Assembly: GCF_026153205.1 (NCBI RefSeq)
Contig: NZ_JAPFBW010000006.1
Coordinates: forward strand, 179,884 to 243,883
DNA: 64,000 bases
Direction of reading: 5' to 3'
Source of the DNA: Aquabacterium sp. A7-Y
Lineage (GTDB): Bacteria > Pseudomonadota > Gammaproteobacteria > Burkholderiales > Burkholderiaceae_C
The notes beneath the pieces were generated by a model. The model searched no databases. It saw only the letters and a program-made list of their open reading frames with translations, and was not told the origin of the DNA. This document shows positions 40,133 to 48,113 of this stretch, piece by piece. Every line of letters starts with the position of its first letter. Position 1 is the stretch's first letter. The translations under genes were made by a program, and so were the position numbers.

Positions 40133-41071
40133 TCAATTGATCATGGCGGAGGCCTGTGTTTTTCCGCATTGGTTTTGCCTAAGCGCCTCACTGGACGTCG
40201 GGCTGGAAACACTCGCCGCCGTGCCGTGAAGCAGGCCCAAGGCCAGTTGCTGCTGGCGGCTGCCCCGGCGGGCCAGGCCGTCGAGGGTGGCGAAGTGATG
40301 GGCGCCGGGCAGGACCTCGCAGACAGGGACTGCAGTTGGCCCCCAAGCCGCACGGATCAGGGCATTCTGGCGCTGGAACTCTTCGGTCTCAAGAGCTCCC
40401 ACGACCGCGAGAAGGGGCACCGCAGGGGCCGGGAAGCCCGCGGGGCTGAGCTTGCGCACCGAACGTGGGGTGAGGCCGAGGTCCATCTGCAGGAAGGGCG
40501 TCTGCCGCAGCGGCTCCAGGTCGTAGAGGCCGGAGATCGCCAGCGCTCCCTTCACCAGGCCGGCCGGCAGGGCCGGGGTGCAGTCGGCCCAGCGGCAGCT
40601 CAGCAGCATGGCCGCGAGGTGGGCGCCGGCGGCATGGCCGGCGACCACGATGCGGTCCGGATTGCCGCCATAGGAGGCGATGTGGCGCGCGACCCAGCCG
40701 AGCGCACGCACCATCTGCATCACGATCTGCTCGATCGTCGCGACGGGGCACAGCGCAAAGTTCGGGATCACGACCGCCGCCCCTTGCTCGACGAAGGCCG
40801 GCGCGATGAAGGAGTGGTCGGCCTTGTCGAGCGCGCGCCACCAGCCGCCGTGCAGGAACACCAGCACCGGCGCTCGCGCACGGTGGGTCGGGAAGACATC
40901 CAGCGTTTCGTTGAGCCCGTCGCCGTAGCGCACGTCGACCCGGCGCGAGAGTGCCGCACGGGCCTGGGCGGACTGGTGAGCCCAGCTCAGCAAGGTTTGC
41001 GAATAGTCCGGAATACGTCCTCGGTTGCTGTATTGGGCGTTGAGCCAGGCTGGATCAGGCTTGCGCTGCAT
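40133..41071 (-). CDS. Alpha/beta hydrolase-fold protein with nucleophile Ser replaced by Ala
   Basis: A 312-residue protein like bacterial kynurenine formamidase/esterase-type hydrolases. The oxyanion motif HGGWW (residues 74-78), FIAPAFVEQGAAVVIPNF, and the late acid and histidine regions (AVVGALETEEFQRQ, PGAHHFATLDGLA) are present. The nucleophile elbow reads GHAAGAH (143-151 region) where the family has GHSAGAH, so the catalytic serine is an alanine at residue 147. It is probably inactive as a hydrolase or uses another chemistry. ATG 41071 is chosen. It lies 34 bp upstream of ahpC on the plus map but is transcribed in the same minus direction, before ahpC. Confidence 0.78.
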   Translation of the reverse strand: MQRKPDPAWLNAQYSNRGRIPDYSQTLLSWAHQSAQARAALSRRVDVRYGDGLNETLDVFPTHRARAPVLVFLHGGWWRALDKADHSFIAPAFVEQGAAVVIPNFALCPVATIEQIVMQMVRALGWVARHIASYGGNPDRIVVAGHAAGAHLAAMLLSCRWADCTPALPAGLVKGALAISGLYDLEPLRQTPFLQMDLGLTPRSVRKLSPAGFPAPAVPLLAVVGALETEEFQRQNALIRAAWGPTAVPVCEVLPGAHHFATLDGLARRGSRQQQLALGLLHGTAASVSSPTSSEALRQNQCGKTQASAMIN

Positions 41072-41184
41072 CGGCGTTTCCTCCACGCGATCGTCTCGTC
41101 GTTCTGCACGGGTCGTGCACTTCCTAGCTTGCTGACTTCCTATACTGCTGACTGACGGATTTTCACCGCAACAGGGCAAGCACG

Positions 41185-42054
41185 ATGAACCTCACGGTCC
41201 TGGGAATCGGCCTAATGGGCATGCCGATGGCCAAGCGCCTGCGCGAAGCGGGTTTTGAAGTGACGGCCTGGAACCGCACCCGCGAGAAGGCTTTGCGGCT
41301 CGCGTCGCATGGGGCACGCGTGGCGCATACCGCGGCGCAGGCCGTGCGCGACGCCGACATCGTGATCACCATGCTGGACAACGGCGAGGTGGTCGACAGC
41401 GTCTTGTTCGGTCAGGGCGTGGCCTCGGTGCTCAAGCCCGGAACACTGGTGATCGACATGAGTTCGATCAAACCTTCACAAGCCCGCCAGCACGCCGCCC
41501 GCCTGCGCGAGCTGGGCATGGCCCACCTCGACGCCCCGGTTTCCGGCGGCACCGTCGGCGCCGAAGCGGGCACGCTGGCGATCATGGCCGGAGGCGAGGC
41601 CGCCGACTTCGAGCGCGCCCTGCCCGTCTTCGCCCCGCTGGGGCGGGCCACCCATGTCGGCCCCCACGGCGCGGGCCAACTTGCCAAGCTGGCCAACCAG
41701 ATGATCGTCGGCATCACGATAGGCGCTGTCAGCGAGGCCCTGCTGCTGTGTGCCAAGGGCGGTGCCGACATGGCGAAGGTGCGAGAGGCGATCCGCGGCG
41801 GTTTCGCCGAGAGCCGGGTGCTGGACCTGCACGGGCAGCGTATGGTGGAGAACGACTTCGTCAAACGGGCGGCGCTGACGGTGCAGCTGAAGGACATGCG
41901 CAATGCGCTGGACACAGCGTCGGAGCTGGGGTTTGAGGCACCGGTGACGGGTTTGTTCGAGCAGTTGTACGCAAGCGCCACGGAGCACGGCTTCGCGGAA
42001 CTGGACCACAGTGCGCTGTTCTGCGAACTGGCACGGCGAAACGGGATGCGCTGA
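41185..42054 (+). CDS. NAD(P)-dependent beta-hydroxyacid dehydrogenase (HIBADH family)
   Basis: A 289-residue protein of the 3-hydroxyisobutyrate dehydrogenase family. The cofactor motif GIGLMGMPMAKRL is at the N-terminus, followed by NRT after beta-2 (NADPH-type), the substrate-binding block DAPVSGGTVGAEAGTLAIM, and the catalytic lysine in GHGAGQLAKLANQ-like sequence (GAGQLAKLANQ, near residue 170). Glyoxylate, succinic semialdehyde or tartronate semialdehyde reduction are possible. It is divergent from the hydrolase gene and directly precedes tRNA-Ala. Confidence 0.87.
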   Translation: MNLTVLGIGLMGMPMAKRLREAGFEVTAWNRTREKALRLASHGARVAHTAAQAVRDADIVITMLDNGEVVDSVLFGQGVASVLKPGTLVIDMSSIKPSQARQHAARLRELGMAHLDAPVSGGTVGAEAGTLAIMAGGEAADFERALPVFAPLGRATHVGPHGAGQLAKLANQMIVGITIGAVSEALLLCAKGGADMAKVREAIRGGFAESRVLDLHGQRMVENDFVKRAALTVQLKDMRNALDTASELGFEAPVTGLFEQLYASATEHGFAELDHSALFCELARRNGMR

Positions 42055-42059
42055 GGCAC

Positions 42060-42090
42060 TTGCCACGCCGCCGGGCGATTCCGCTACAAT
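42060..42090 (+). promoter_or_regulatory. Likely promoter of tRNA-Ala
   Basis: TTGCCA (42060-42065) and TACAAT (42085-42090) are separated by 19 bp, and the tRNA starts 13 bp after the -10. Spacing is slightly long, but both hexamers are good and are well placed for a stable-RNA promoter. Confidence 0.6.
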
Positions 42091-42102
42091 GCCGAGGTTT
42101 TC

Positions 42103-42178
<76 letters not shown>

Positions 42179-42186
42179 GAACATCA

Positions 42187-42215
42187 CGCCCAACCGGTCT
42201 CGGTTGGGCGTTTTT
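42187..42215 (+). terminator. Terminator after tRNA-Ala
   Basis: A perfect 10-bp stem CGCCCAACCG / CGGTTGGGCG with loop GTCT, followed by five T residues. Confidence 0.92.
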
Positions 42216-42588
42216 GTTTGGGCGTTTCCCGCGACGGCGCGGGGTTCCGGCCAGTTTGCGAAGGTCGATGCCCTGCCCTTCGCGGCCGGTTTGAGGTCGA
42301 GTTCGACTCTCTTTTGCCCCCGTTTCTCTAAAAATCTCAAGCGACTTTCTCGATTCGACCTTCGCAGAAGTCGTTTCGGGACAAGCACTTGCGCGTGTGT
42401 CGAAGAGAGCAGTTGCGCATCATCTCGGAGGAGCAAAGCGAAGAGAAAACCGAACCCGCCCATCGGTGACCCCTCCTGCCGAAAAGGACGATGGTCGTAT
42501 CCCGACCCGTTGCGGCCCTTCGATGAACTTCGGCGGATGGCGGCTGAGCAGCGGAAGCGGACATGCGCCGTACGGCAGAATCTGCCCC
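42216..42588. other. Gap of 373 bp without recognisable gene
   Basis: Short open frames only, with poor codon patterns. Base composition falls below that of the genes on the left. I see no attachment-site copy of the tRNA 3' end. Confidence 0.5.
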
Positions 42589-42885
42589 ATGGCAGTCAAA
42601 GATGTCCTGACGCTCGACTTTGAATGCGGGCGAACTCCGCTCTTCGTGAGGCAGACAGTTGCAGTCGCTTTCGGCATCCCGCTGGGACAGGAGTTCACGT
42701 GGGACTCTCTGATCTCGCTCGCATGCGATGCCGTTCGAGCCTCTCCACCTCGCCGCATCTCCGTGCTGTCGCTCGTTTACCTCGGCGTCGTCATGCCGGA
42801 CGAGGCAGAAGGGGTGAGTCGCCTTTTGCAGGCGCTACGACGGATGCACCCTGCATTGGACATCTCCGTCGCGCTGAACCGGTAA
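42589..42885 (+). CDS. Small barstar-like protein (possible immunity protein)
   Basis: A 98-residue protein with no signal peptide. The layout resembles barstar-family barnase inhibitors: an N-terminal strand (DVLTLDFECG), a helix (FVRQTVAVAFGIP), the FTWDSL segment at the place of the barstar active helix (N-L-D-A-L-W-D in barstar), and a final helix-strand (EGVSRLLQALRRMH, LDISVAL). The similarity is by pattern only. The frame upstream to 42397 is open but does not look coding, so ATG 42589 is chosen. No partner toxin gene lies next to it, making it an orphan immunity gene if the assignment is right. Confidence 0.5.
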   Translation: MAVKDVLTLDFECGRTPLFVRQTVAVAFGIPLGQEFTWDSLISLACDAVRASPPRRISVLSLVYLGVVMPDEAEGVSRLLQALRRMHPALDISVALNR

Positions 42886-43002
42886 TGGGGTAGTCCACTT
42901 GCTTGGTCCGCTTTCAGCCTTGAACGGACCGCCGGTTTTCAGCCACGGTGCCTGGATGGAAACTGCAAACACTGACGTGAGCGCGAGGAAATGAGGAAAT
43001 GA

Positions 43003-43359
43003 ATGACGCCTGATCGCCTGCACTGGACGGAGAGTGACATCGAGCGAATCGACGTCAACGAGAGAACCCTCACCGTTGTAGCGTCAAAAGTGTTCGTGCT
43101 CGGCGAACACTGTCCGCGGCGGTTGAAAGTCACCTTTCATGGCGTTTGCCGCGCCGAACTTGAAGTCACGGAGTACATCGGGCCTCCGCAAGCGCCGCTC
43201 GGATTCGAAGAGCCTCGCAGAGTCCATCTTGTTCCCCGCTCCGACGCAGGAACCGCCAAAACATTCGCCCTAGAAGGCATCTCTACCTTTGATCCGATTG
43301 CATGGATTGACCTGGAGCTTGACGCTGAAGGGGCGGTGATCGAAGAAGTGCGCGAATGA
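43003..43359 (+). CDS. Hypothetical protein (immunity-like)
   Basis: A 118-residue acidic protein with a good ribosome site (GAGGAAATGA just before the ATG). I do not recognise a domain. The composition is beta-rich (RTLTVVASKVFVLG, LKVTFHGVCRAELEVTEY) and the C-terminus is acidic (DLELDAEGAVIEEVRE). Small acidic single-domain proteins in such clusters are often immunity proteins for polymorphic toxins, and an RHS toxin locus lies 9 kb away. Base composition is lower in GC than the core genes. Its stop overlaps the next ATG (ATGA). Confidence 0.6.
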   Translation: MTPDRLHWTESDIERIDVNERTLTVVASKVFVLGEHCPRRLKVTFHGVCRAELEVTEYIGPPQAPLGFEEPRRVHLVPRSDAGTAKTFALEGISTFDPIAWIDLELDAEGAVIEEVRE

Positions 43360-43976
43360 CGGCTTTCAGCCTGAAGCGGTCGACCGCATTGCAGCGGAAG
43401 CGGCGCTTGTTCTGGAGGCACAATCCTTGTCACCCGAAAACCCACTTGTTCGTACAGATGCTCAATCTTCACGCCCCGATCGAGCCAGGAAGATCAGCCG
43501 CTGGGTTCAAAATTGGACAGCAACAATCGAGCGTCGAACGCGTGATGAAGCCAGCGCGCAGAGGAACCTACGCGGACGGCTTCAACCTTAACGAGGCGAT
43601 TTCCGAGAACCGCGGTGTTCTGCTCGTCGAGAATTTCCCCATTGGCGATCGAGGCTTCACTCTCTACTTCGGGCCTGATGTGGTCCGCCTTTGCTTTTCC
43701 ACCAATGGGCGCCTCGGCTGCATATATACATTCGACGGTTATCTAGGTACATACAACGGGGTGCGGATCGGCGCCCCGCTCTCCCAGCTAACAGGAGCCG
43801 AGCCGTTTGAGTTCGACGGCGGGGACGAGATGTACTACCGGGTCGATCGGCAAGGACAGTACATCGCAGGGCTAGCGGTGGTCGCCGCCGAAGCGGATGC
43901 GACGGAGCACGAGTCCACTTCAATCGTTGGGTACTGCGTCCACGACTGGACGGTCTTCGATACCGGCGTCCGATAA
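43356..43976 (+). CDS. Hypothetical protein (immunity-like)
   Basis: A 206-residue frame starting at the ATGA overlap with the previous gene. The part after about residue 75 is convincing (ENRGVLLVENFPIGDRG, VVRLCFSTNGRLGCIYTFDG, EFDGGDEMYYRVDRQG, IVGYCVHDWTVFD) and looks like a small soluble beta-rich protein, perhaps an immunity protein. The first 60 residues are doubtful: in 43360-43592 another frame (with VQNWTATIERRTRDEASAQ) also looks coding, so a frameshift between two former genes is possible. ATG 43545 is an alternative start that would avoid the doubtful part. I know no function. Confidence 0.5.
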   Translation: MTAFSLKRSTALQRKRRLFWRHNPCHPKTHLFVQMLNLHAPIEPGRSAAGFKIGQQQSSVERVMKPARRGTYADGFNLNEAISENRGVLLVENFPIGDRGFTLYFGPDVVRLCFSTNGRLGCIYTFDGYLGTYNGVRIGAPLSQLTGAEPFEFDGGDEMYYRVDRQGQYIAGLAVVAAEADATEHESTSIVGYCVHDWTVFDTGVR

Positions 43977-44026
43977 GAGGTTCGGATCTGAGTTTCGCGA
44001 TCGGTAGAGGACAAGTGGCAAAGTGT

Positions 44027-44205
44027 CGTGGTCCAGTTTTTTCGGACACACCGATAGGTAAAAGTGTGGCCTATAGGGTGGCGGCCACTATTTGCTCGTG
44101 AACAACCGGCGAGCGGTAGCCGAGCGTGGAGTGCAAGCGCACCGAGTTGTAAAAGCCGACGATGTAGTCGGCGAGATCGGCAGCAGCTTCGAGGTGGTTG
44201 GCGGA
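44027..44205 (-). pseudogene. IS3-family transposase remnant (OrfB C-terminus)
   Basis: On the minus strand the frame to the stop at 44071 encodes DYIVGFYNSVRLHSTLGYRS followed by PVVHEQIVAATL, the C-terminal signature of IS3-family OrfB integrases. Beyond the stop, TGTCCGAAAAAACTGGACCA-type sequence (44029-44047 on the complementary strand) resembles an IS3 terminal repeat. The coding part ends abruptly at 44205, where the IS256-family element begins. The catalytic DDE core is missing, so it is inactive. Confidence 0.8.
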
Positions 44206-44230
44206 GCCTGTCAGGATTTTTGTGTTTGGG
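44206..44230. repeat. Left inverted repeat of the IS256-family element
   Basis: Begins GCCTGTCAGGATTTTTGTGT. It pairs with 45534-45558 read on the other strand; 20 of 25 positions agree, including the first seven and positions 12-20. Confidence 0.8.
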
Positions 44231-44256
44231 GCATAGCATCTCGAACAGGAGCATCT

Positions 44257-45516
44257 ATGCCAAGCAAGAAGAAGCCGGCTGCGGCCGCACAGGCGGCACT
44301 GCCGTCGATTCCCAAGGAATTGATTGACCAGTTCGTGAAGGGCCCGATGAGCGCCGAGGCGGTCCAGGCCGCCTCGATGGCGTTCAAGAAGGCCCTGATC
44401 GAGCGCGCCTTGGGCGCCGAACTGTCGCACCACCTGGGCTACCCGCCCGGGGCCACCAAGCCGGAAGAGGCGGGCAACCACCGCAACGGCACCAGCGGCA
44501 AGACCGTGCTGACCGAAGACGGACCGCTGCGCGTGGAAGTGCCACGCGACCGCGAAGGCAGCTTCGAGCCGGTACTCATTCCCAAGCACGAACGGCGCTT
44601 TACTGGCTTCGACGACAAGATCGTGGCGATGTACGCGTGCGGCATGACGGTGCGCGAGATCCAGGCTTTCCTGGCCGAGCAGTACGGCACCGAGGTGTCG
44701 CCGGAGTTCATCAGCTCGGTGACCGACGCGGTGATGTCGGAGGTGACGGCCTGGCAGAGTCGCCCGCTGGAGCCGATGTACCCGGTGGTGTTCTTCGACG
44801 CGCTGCGGGTGAAGATTCGCGAAGACGCGGTGGTGCGCAACAAGGCCGTGTACCTGGCGCTAGGCGTGCTGCCGGACGGCACGCGCGACATCCTGGGGCT
44901 GTGGATCGAGGGCACCGAGGGCGCCAAGTTCTGGCTCAAGGTCTTCAACGACCTGAAGACGCGTGGGGTGGGCGACATCCTGATTGCCGTCACCGACGGC
45001 CTGAAGGGCCTGCCCGAGGCTTTGGCGGCGGTGTTTCCCGCCACCACGCTGCAGACTTGCATCGTGCACTTGATCCGCAACAGCCTGGACTTCGCCAGCT
45101 GGAAGGACCGCAAAGCGCTGGCCGCGGCACTCAAGCCGATTTACAAGGCCGCCAGCGCCGAGGCCGCAGCGGCCGAACTGGATGCTTTTGAGGCGGGGCC
45201 TTGGGGTACGAAGTTCCCCACGGTCGTGGCCGCTTGGCGACGCAGTTGGGATCGGGTGATTCCGTTCTTTGCGTTCGCGCCGGCGGTGAGACGGGTGATT
45301 TACACAACGAACGCCATAGAGAGCATCCACGCCCAGTTGCGTAAGATCATCAAGACACGCGGGCACTTCCCCAGTGACGATGCGGCCACCAAGCTGCTTT
45401 GGCTGGCGCTGCGCAACATCACGGCCGACTGGGGCCGTGCGGCCAAGGAATGGCGCGAAGCGATGAATCAGTTTGCGATCGCCTACGGCGACCGCTTCAT
45501 AAAGACCGCCGTTTAG
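44257..45516 (+). CDS. IS256-family transposase
   Basis: A 419-residue mutator-type transposase. The DDE residues are seen in VVFFDALRVKIRE, VTDGLKGLPEAL and the glutamate of TTNAIESIHAQLRK; the family signature around TCIVHLIRNSLDF is also intact. ATG 44257 has AGGAG upstream (ACAGGAGCATCT). The frame has no disruption, so the element may still be active. GC content and codon use are close to those of the host core genome. Confidence 0.95.
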   Translation: MPSKKKPAAAAQAALPSIPKELIDQFVKGPMSAEAVQAASMAFKKALIERALGAELSHHLGYPPGATKPEEAGNHRNGTSGKTVLTEDGPLRVEVPRDREGSFEPVLIPKHERRFTGFDDKIVAMYACGMTVREIQAFLAEQYGTEVSPEFISSVTDAVMSEVTAWQSRPLEPMYPVVFFDALRVKIREDAVVRNKAVYLALGVLPDGTRDILGLWIEGTEGAKFWLKVFNDLKTRGVGDILIAVTDGLKGLPEALAAVFPATTLQTCIVHLIRNSLDFASWKDRKALAAALKPIYKAASAEAAAAELDAFEAGPWGTKFPTVVAAWRRSWDRVIPFFAFAPAVRRVIYTTNAIESIHAQLRKIIKTRGHFPSDDAATKLLWLALRNITADWGRAAKEWREAMNQFAIAYGDRFIKTAV

Positions 45517-45533
45517 CGGCTGGACTTCAGAGC

Positions 45534-45558
45534 CTCACACACAAAAAATCGGACAGGC
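45534..45558. repeat. Right inverted repeat of the IS256-family element
   Basis: On the reverse strand begins GCCTGTCCGATTTTTTGTGT. It lies 17 bp after the transposase stop codon and ends at the junction with the truncated membrane-protein gene. Confidence 0.8.
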
Positions 45559-45941
45559 CCGTCCTGGGCTTGCTCATCTGTACGTTGGCTGGCTACAAGC
45601 TCTTTGCTGCCATTCAGCATGCGGCCGTGCATGGCACCATACTTCTCGGCGACCCTAGGCCCAGTCTTCCCGGTCGTCGAGGCCTTCGGTTTCCTGTCCC
45701 GTGGGCTGAAGCTTGGAGCTATCTGGCCGGTTGGATTAGCGTTGCAGTGGGTGGCTTATGCCTCTGCCCGCTCTGGGGCGGTCCCGGACGGTTTGTCGCT
45801 TTGGCCGTCTTGCTGTTCTTTGTCGGCTTCATTCTCGTAACCGCTGCGCCCATGCTCGGTTCCGTGACAGGGGTAGCTACCTTCTTCGGTTCGCTCTTTC
45901 TAATGATTCTTGCTGCCGCTGTCATCTGCCTCTGGCGATAA
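45559..45941 (+). pseudogene. Membrane-protein gene truncated at its 5' end by the IS
   Basis: An open frame enters from inside the IS end and continues to a stop at 45941. The part outside the element encodes a protein with three hydrophobic stretches (VLGLLICTLAGYKLF; AWSYLAGWISVAVGGLCLC; FVALAVLLFFVGFILVTAAP and a fourth to the end, LFLMILAAAVICLWR). There is no usable start codon near the junction, so the N-terminus has been lost. I do not recognise the family. Confidence 0.6.
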
Positions 45942-46009
45942 GCGTGCTGGTCCTCTCAGCTACCTGGGCCTCGCTGCACCGGTACGCGTCACTGGTCGAC
46001 GCCTTGACA

Positions 46010-47436
46010 TCAGGCCGCCTGCCGTTCCTCAACAGAGCCGCGAACCAGCTGGCTCGCGACGTTGCAGGGCAGCAGTTCCGCCACCCGATCCACGCGATGT
46101 TTGCCGATGTGTTGCAGCACATGCGCCAGGTACGCCTGCGGGTCCAGGCCGTTCAGCTTGGCCGTTCCGATGAGACTATAGAACGTCGCCGCCCGTTCGC
46201 CTCCTGCGTCTGATCCGGCGAATAACCAATTCTTCCTGCCGAGGGCCACGGCGCGGATCTCACGCTCGGCCGCATTGTTATCGAGCTCCACCCGCCCGTC
46301 CTCGGCGTAGCGCACGAGCGCAGGCCAACGGCCCAGCGAGTAGCGAATGGCCCGGGCAAGTTCGGACTTCGACGAGGAGGCCGCGAGCAGGCCGTCCATC
46401 CACCTGCGCAGTGCCTGCAGCTTCGGCACCGCGTGCTCTTGCCTCACCCGCCACCGCTCGTTGGGCGGCCGGCCGCGAACGTGCCGCTCGATCTCGTATA
46501 ACTCGCCGATGCGCCGCAGCGCCTCGTGGGCCTGCGGCGACTTCGTGGCCTGTTGCAGCTCGAAGACTTGCGCCGCGCATGGGCCCAGCAGCCTGCCTCG
46601 ACCACGCGGCCTTGCTCGTACAGCGCCTCGAAGCCCGAATAGCCGTCGGCCTGCAGGATGCCAGCAAAGTGCTTCAGATGTTCCTGTGGCCGCTCGCCCT
46701 TGCGGTCGGGCGAATATTGGAACCACACCGCCGGCGGCGCCTGGCTGCCCATCGGCCGCTCGTCTCGCACGTACGCCCACAGCCGCCCGGTCTTCGTGCG
46801 TCCCTTGCCGGGCGCGAGCACGGCCACCGGCGTGTCGTCGGCGTGCAGCTTCTCGGCGCTGAGCGCGTACTGCTGCAGCGCGTCCATCAAGGGGTCCAGC
46901 AGCCGCGAAGCGCTGCCCACCCAGTCCGCCAGCGTCGAGCGCTCCAGCTCAACCCCCTCGCGGGCGTAGATCTCGCTCTGGCGGTACAGGGGCAGGTGGT
47001 CGGCGAACTTGCTGACCAGCACGTGTGCCAGCAGGTTCGGGCCCGCCAGGCCCCGAGCGATCGGGCGACTCGGCGCCGGCATCTGGGTCAGGGTCTGGCA
47101 GCGCGGGCAGGCGTACTTCGGCCTGACGTGTCGGACCACCTTGAAGCGCTGCGGCACCAGCTCCAGCACCTCGGCCACATCCTCGCCGACGTAGCGCAGC
47201 TCGCCGCCGCACTCGCTGCAGCTGCAGGCCGGCTCATGAAGCACCGTCTCGCGCGGCAGGTGCGGCGGCAGTGGTTTGCGTGCAGGGGGGTGATGCGCAG
47301 GGGTGGACGGCGCGGTGTTCTGCGCCTCGCCGTCCGGCAGCGCGCTGCACCGGGTCTCGAGGTCTTCGACCAGCAACTCCAGCTGCCCGATGTGCGCCAG
47401 GCGCTCGGAACTGGCGCCGAACTTGTCTCGCTTATG
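46010..47436 (-). pseudogene. IS66-family transposase, 5' truncated and frameshifted
   Basis: Reading the minus strand, the first frame starts without an initiation codon ([15 protein letters not shown], the conserved IS66 N-terminal segment, just after an in-frame TAA) and runs through the zinc-finger C-x2-C pairs ([18 protein letters not shown]), [20 protein letters not shown], and [13 protein letters not shown], to [11 protein letters not shown]. There a one-base deletion near 46566 shifts the frame; the continuation [10 protein letters not shown], then LDNNAAEREIRAVALGRKNW and SDAGGERAATFYSLIGTAKL, is in another frame. The family normally reads both parts as one protein of about 500 residues. 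Inactive. Confidence 0.88.
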
Positions 47437-48113
47437 TTAGTGGTCTTCCAATAATCCTCAGTCGTGGTCGTCGGATTTTCCCCACCCATCAACGCCAAGG
47501 AGCGAGCGATGGAACTGGAAGTTCGATCGGCCTGCGTGCCGGACGGGGGTTGCGCTGCACAGGGCCCGAGGGCGCTGTGCAGCGCGTCGGCCTGCTCAAC
47601 GTTCCGCCTCCCGCTCGGCCCGGCCGCTAGAACACGGAGACTGCGCTACTGCTCGGCGTTGGATGAGCGCGGATGATCGGCACAGGTACCGGCATGGAAA
47701 TCGAATTGGGCACGCTGGATGCTAGTGCAGGTTGGGAGAAAGCCGGTCAGCCTCAGGGCAAAAGCCCGTGGTTCAGTCCAAGCTACATCGTTATTTATGT
47801 CAGCAGTACGACACTTTGTACACCGGGCAACACCGCCCAGCTTGCAGCGTTCGGCCGGCTATGTGGGGGAGCCGATTCCGGCTACGCCCCCCAAAATTAG
47901 CTGTTTCCACGACGGCCCTGCTATCAAATGAAGCCTTCTGGGTGAACCCGGCCCACGGCATCCGCATGCTGCACATCGGCGTGCCCGTCCCTTGCACATT
48001 GTCTGAGCTCCAACCGGGCTGTCCCGTGCCAGAGCGGGCCTGCTCAAGCGGCTTCCCATTTCGCATGGTCCCCTAGCACGCAGGGCGCTCTCGCAAGCGC
48101 GAGGAGGACTTCC
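47437..48113. other. Gap of 677 bp without recognisable gene
   Basis: Several open frames of 60-115 codons exist on both strands, but none has a domain, a good ribosome site or a consistent codon pattern. The left edge may contain debris of the IS66 element. The promoter of the downstream histidine kinase gene should lie at the right end; its ribosome site GAGGAGG is just before 48114. Confidence 0.5.

Larger units (their letters stand above)
44206..45558 (+). mobile_element. IS256-family insertion sequence, apparently complete
   Basis: A 1353-bp element bounded by imperfect 25-bp inverted repeats (44206-44230 and 45534-45558; 20 of 25 positions match, starting GCCTGTC). It carries a single intact transposase gene. 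The left end abuts an IS3 remnant; the right end abuts a truncated membrane-protein gene. The flanking 8-9 bp do not match, so no target duplication is visible and rearrangement after insertion is likely. Confidence 0.85.

Noticed and set aside
44198..45566. Target-site duplication flanking the IS256-family element
   Set aside because: The 8-9 bp on either side do not match in any reasonable alignment of the ends.
47673..48076. Several overlapping short frames upstream of the hybrid kinase
   Set aside because: No domain, no consistent codon bias and no ribosome site in front of the longest ones.
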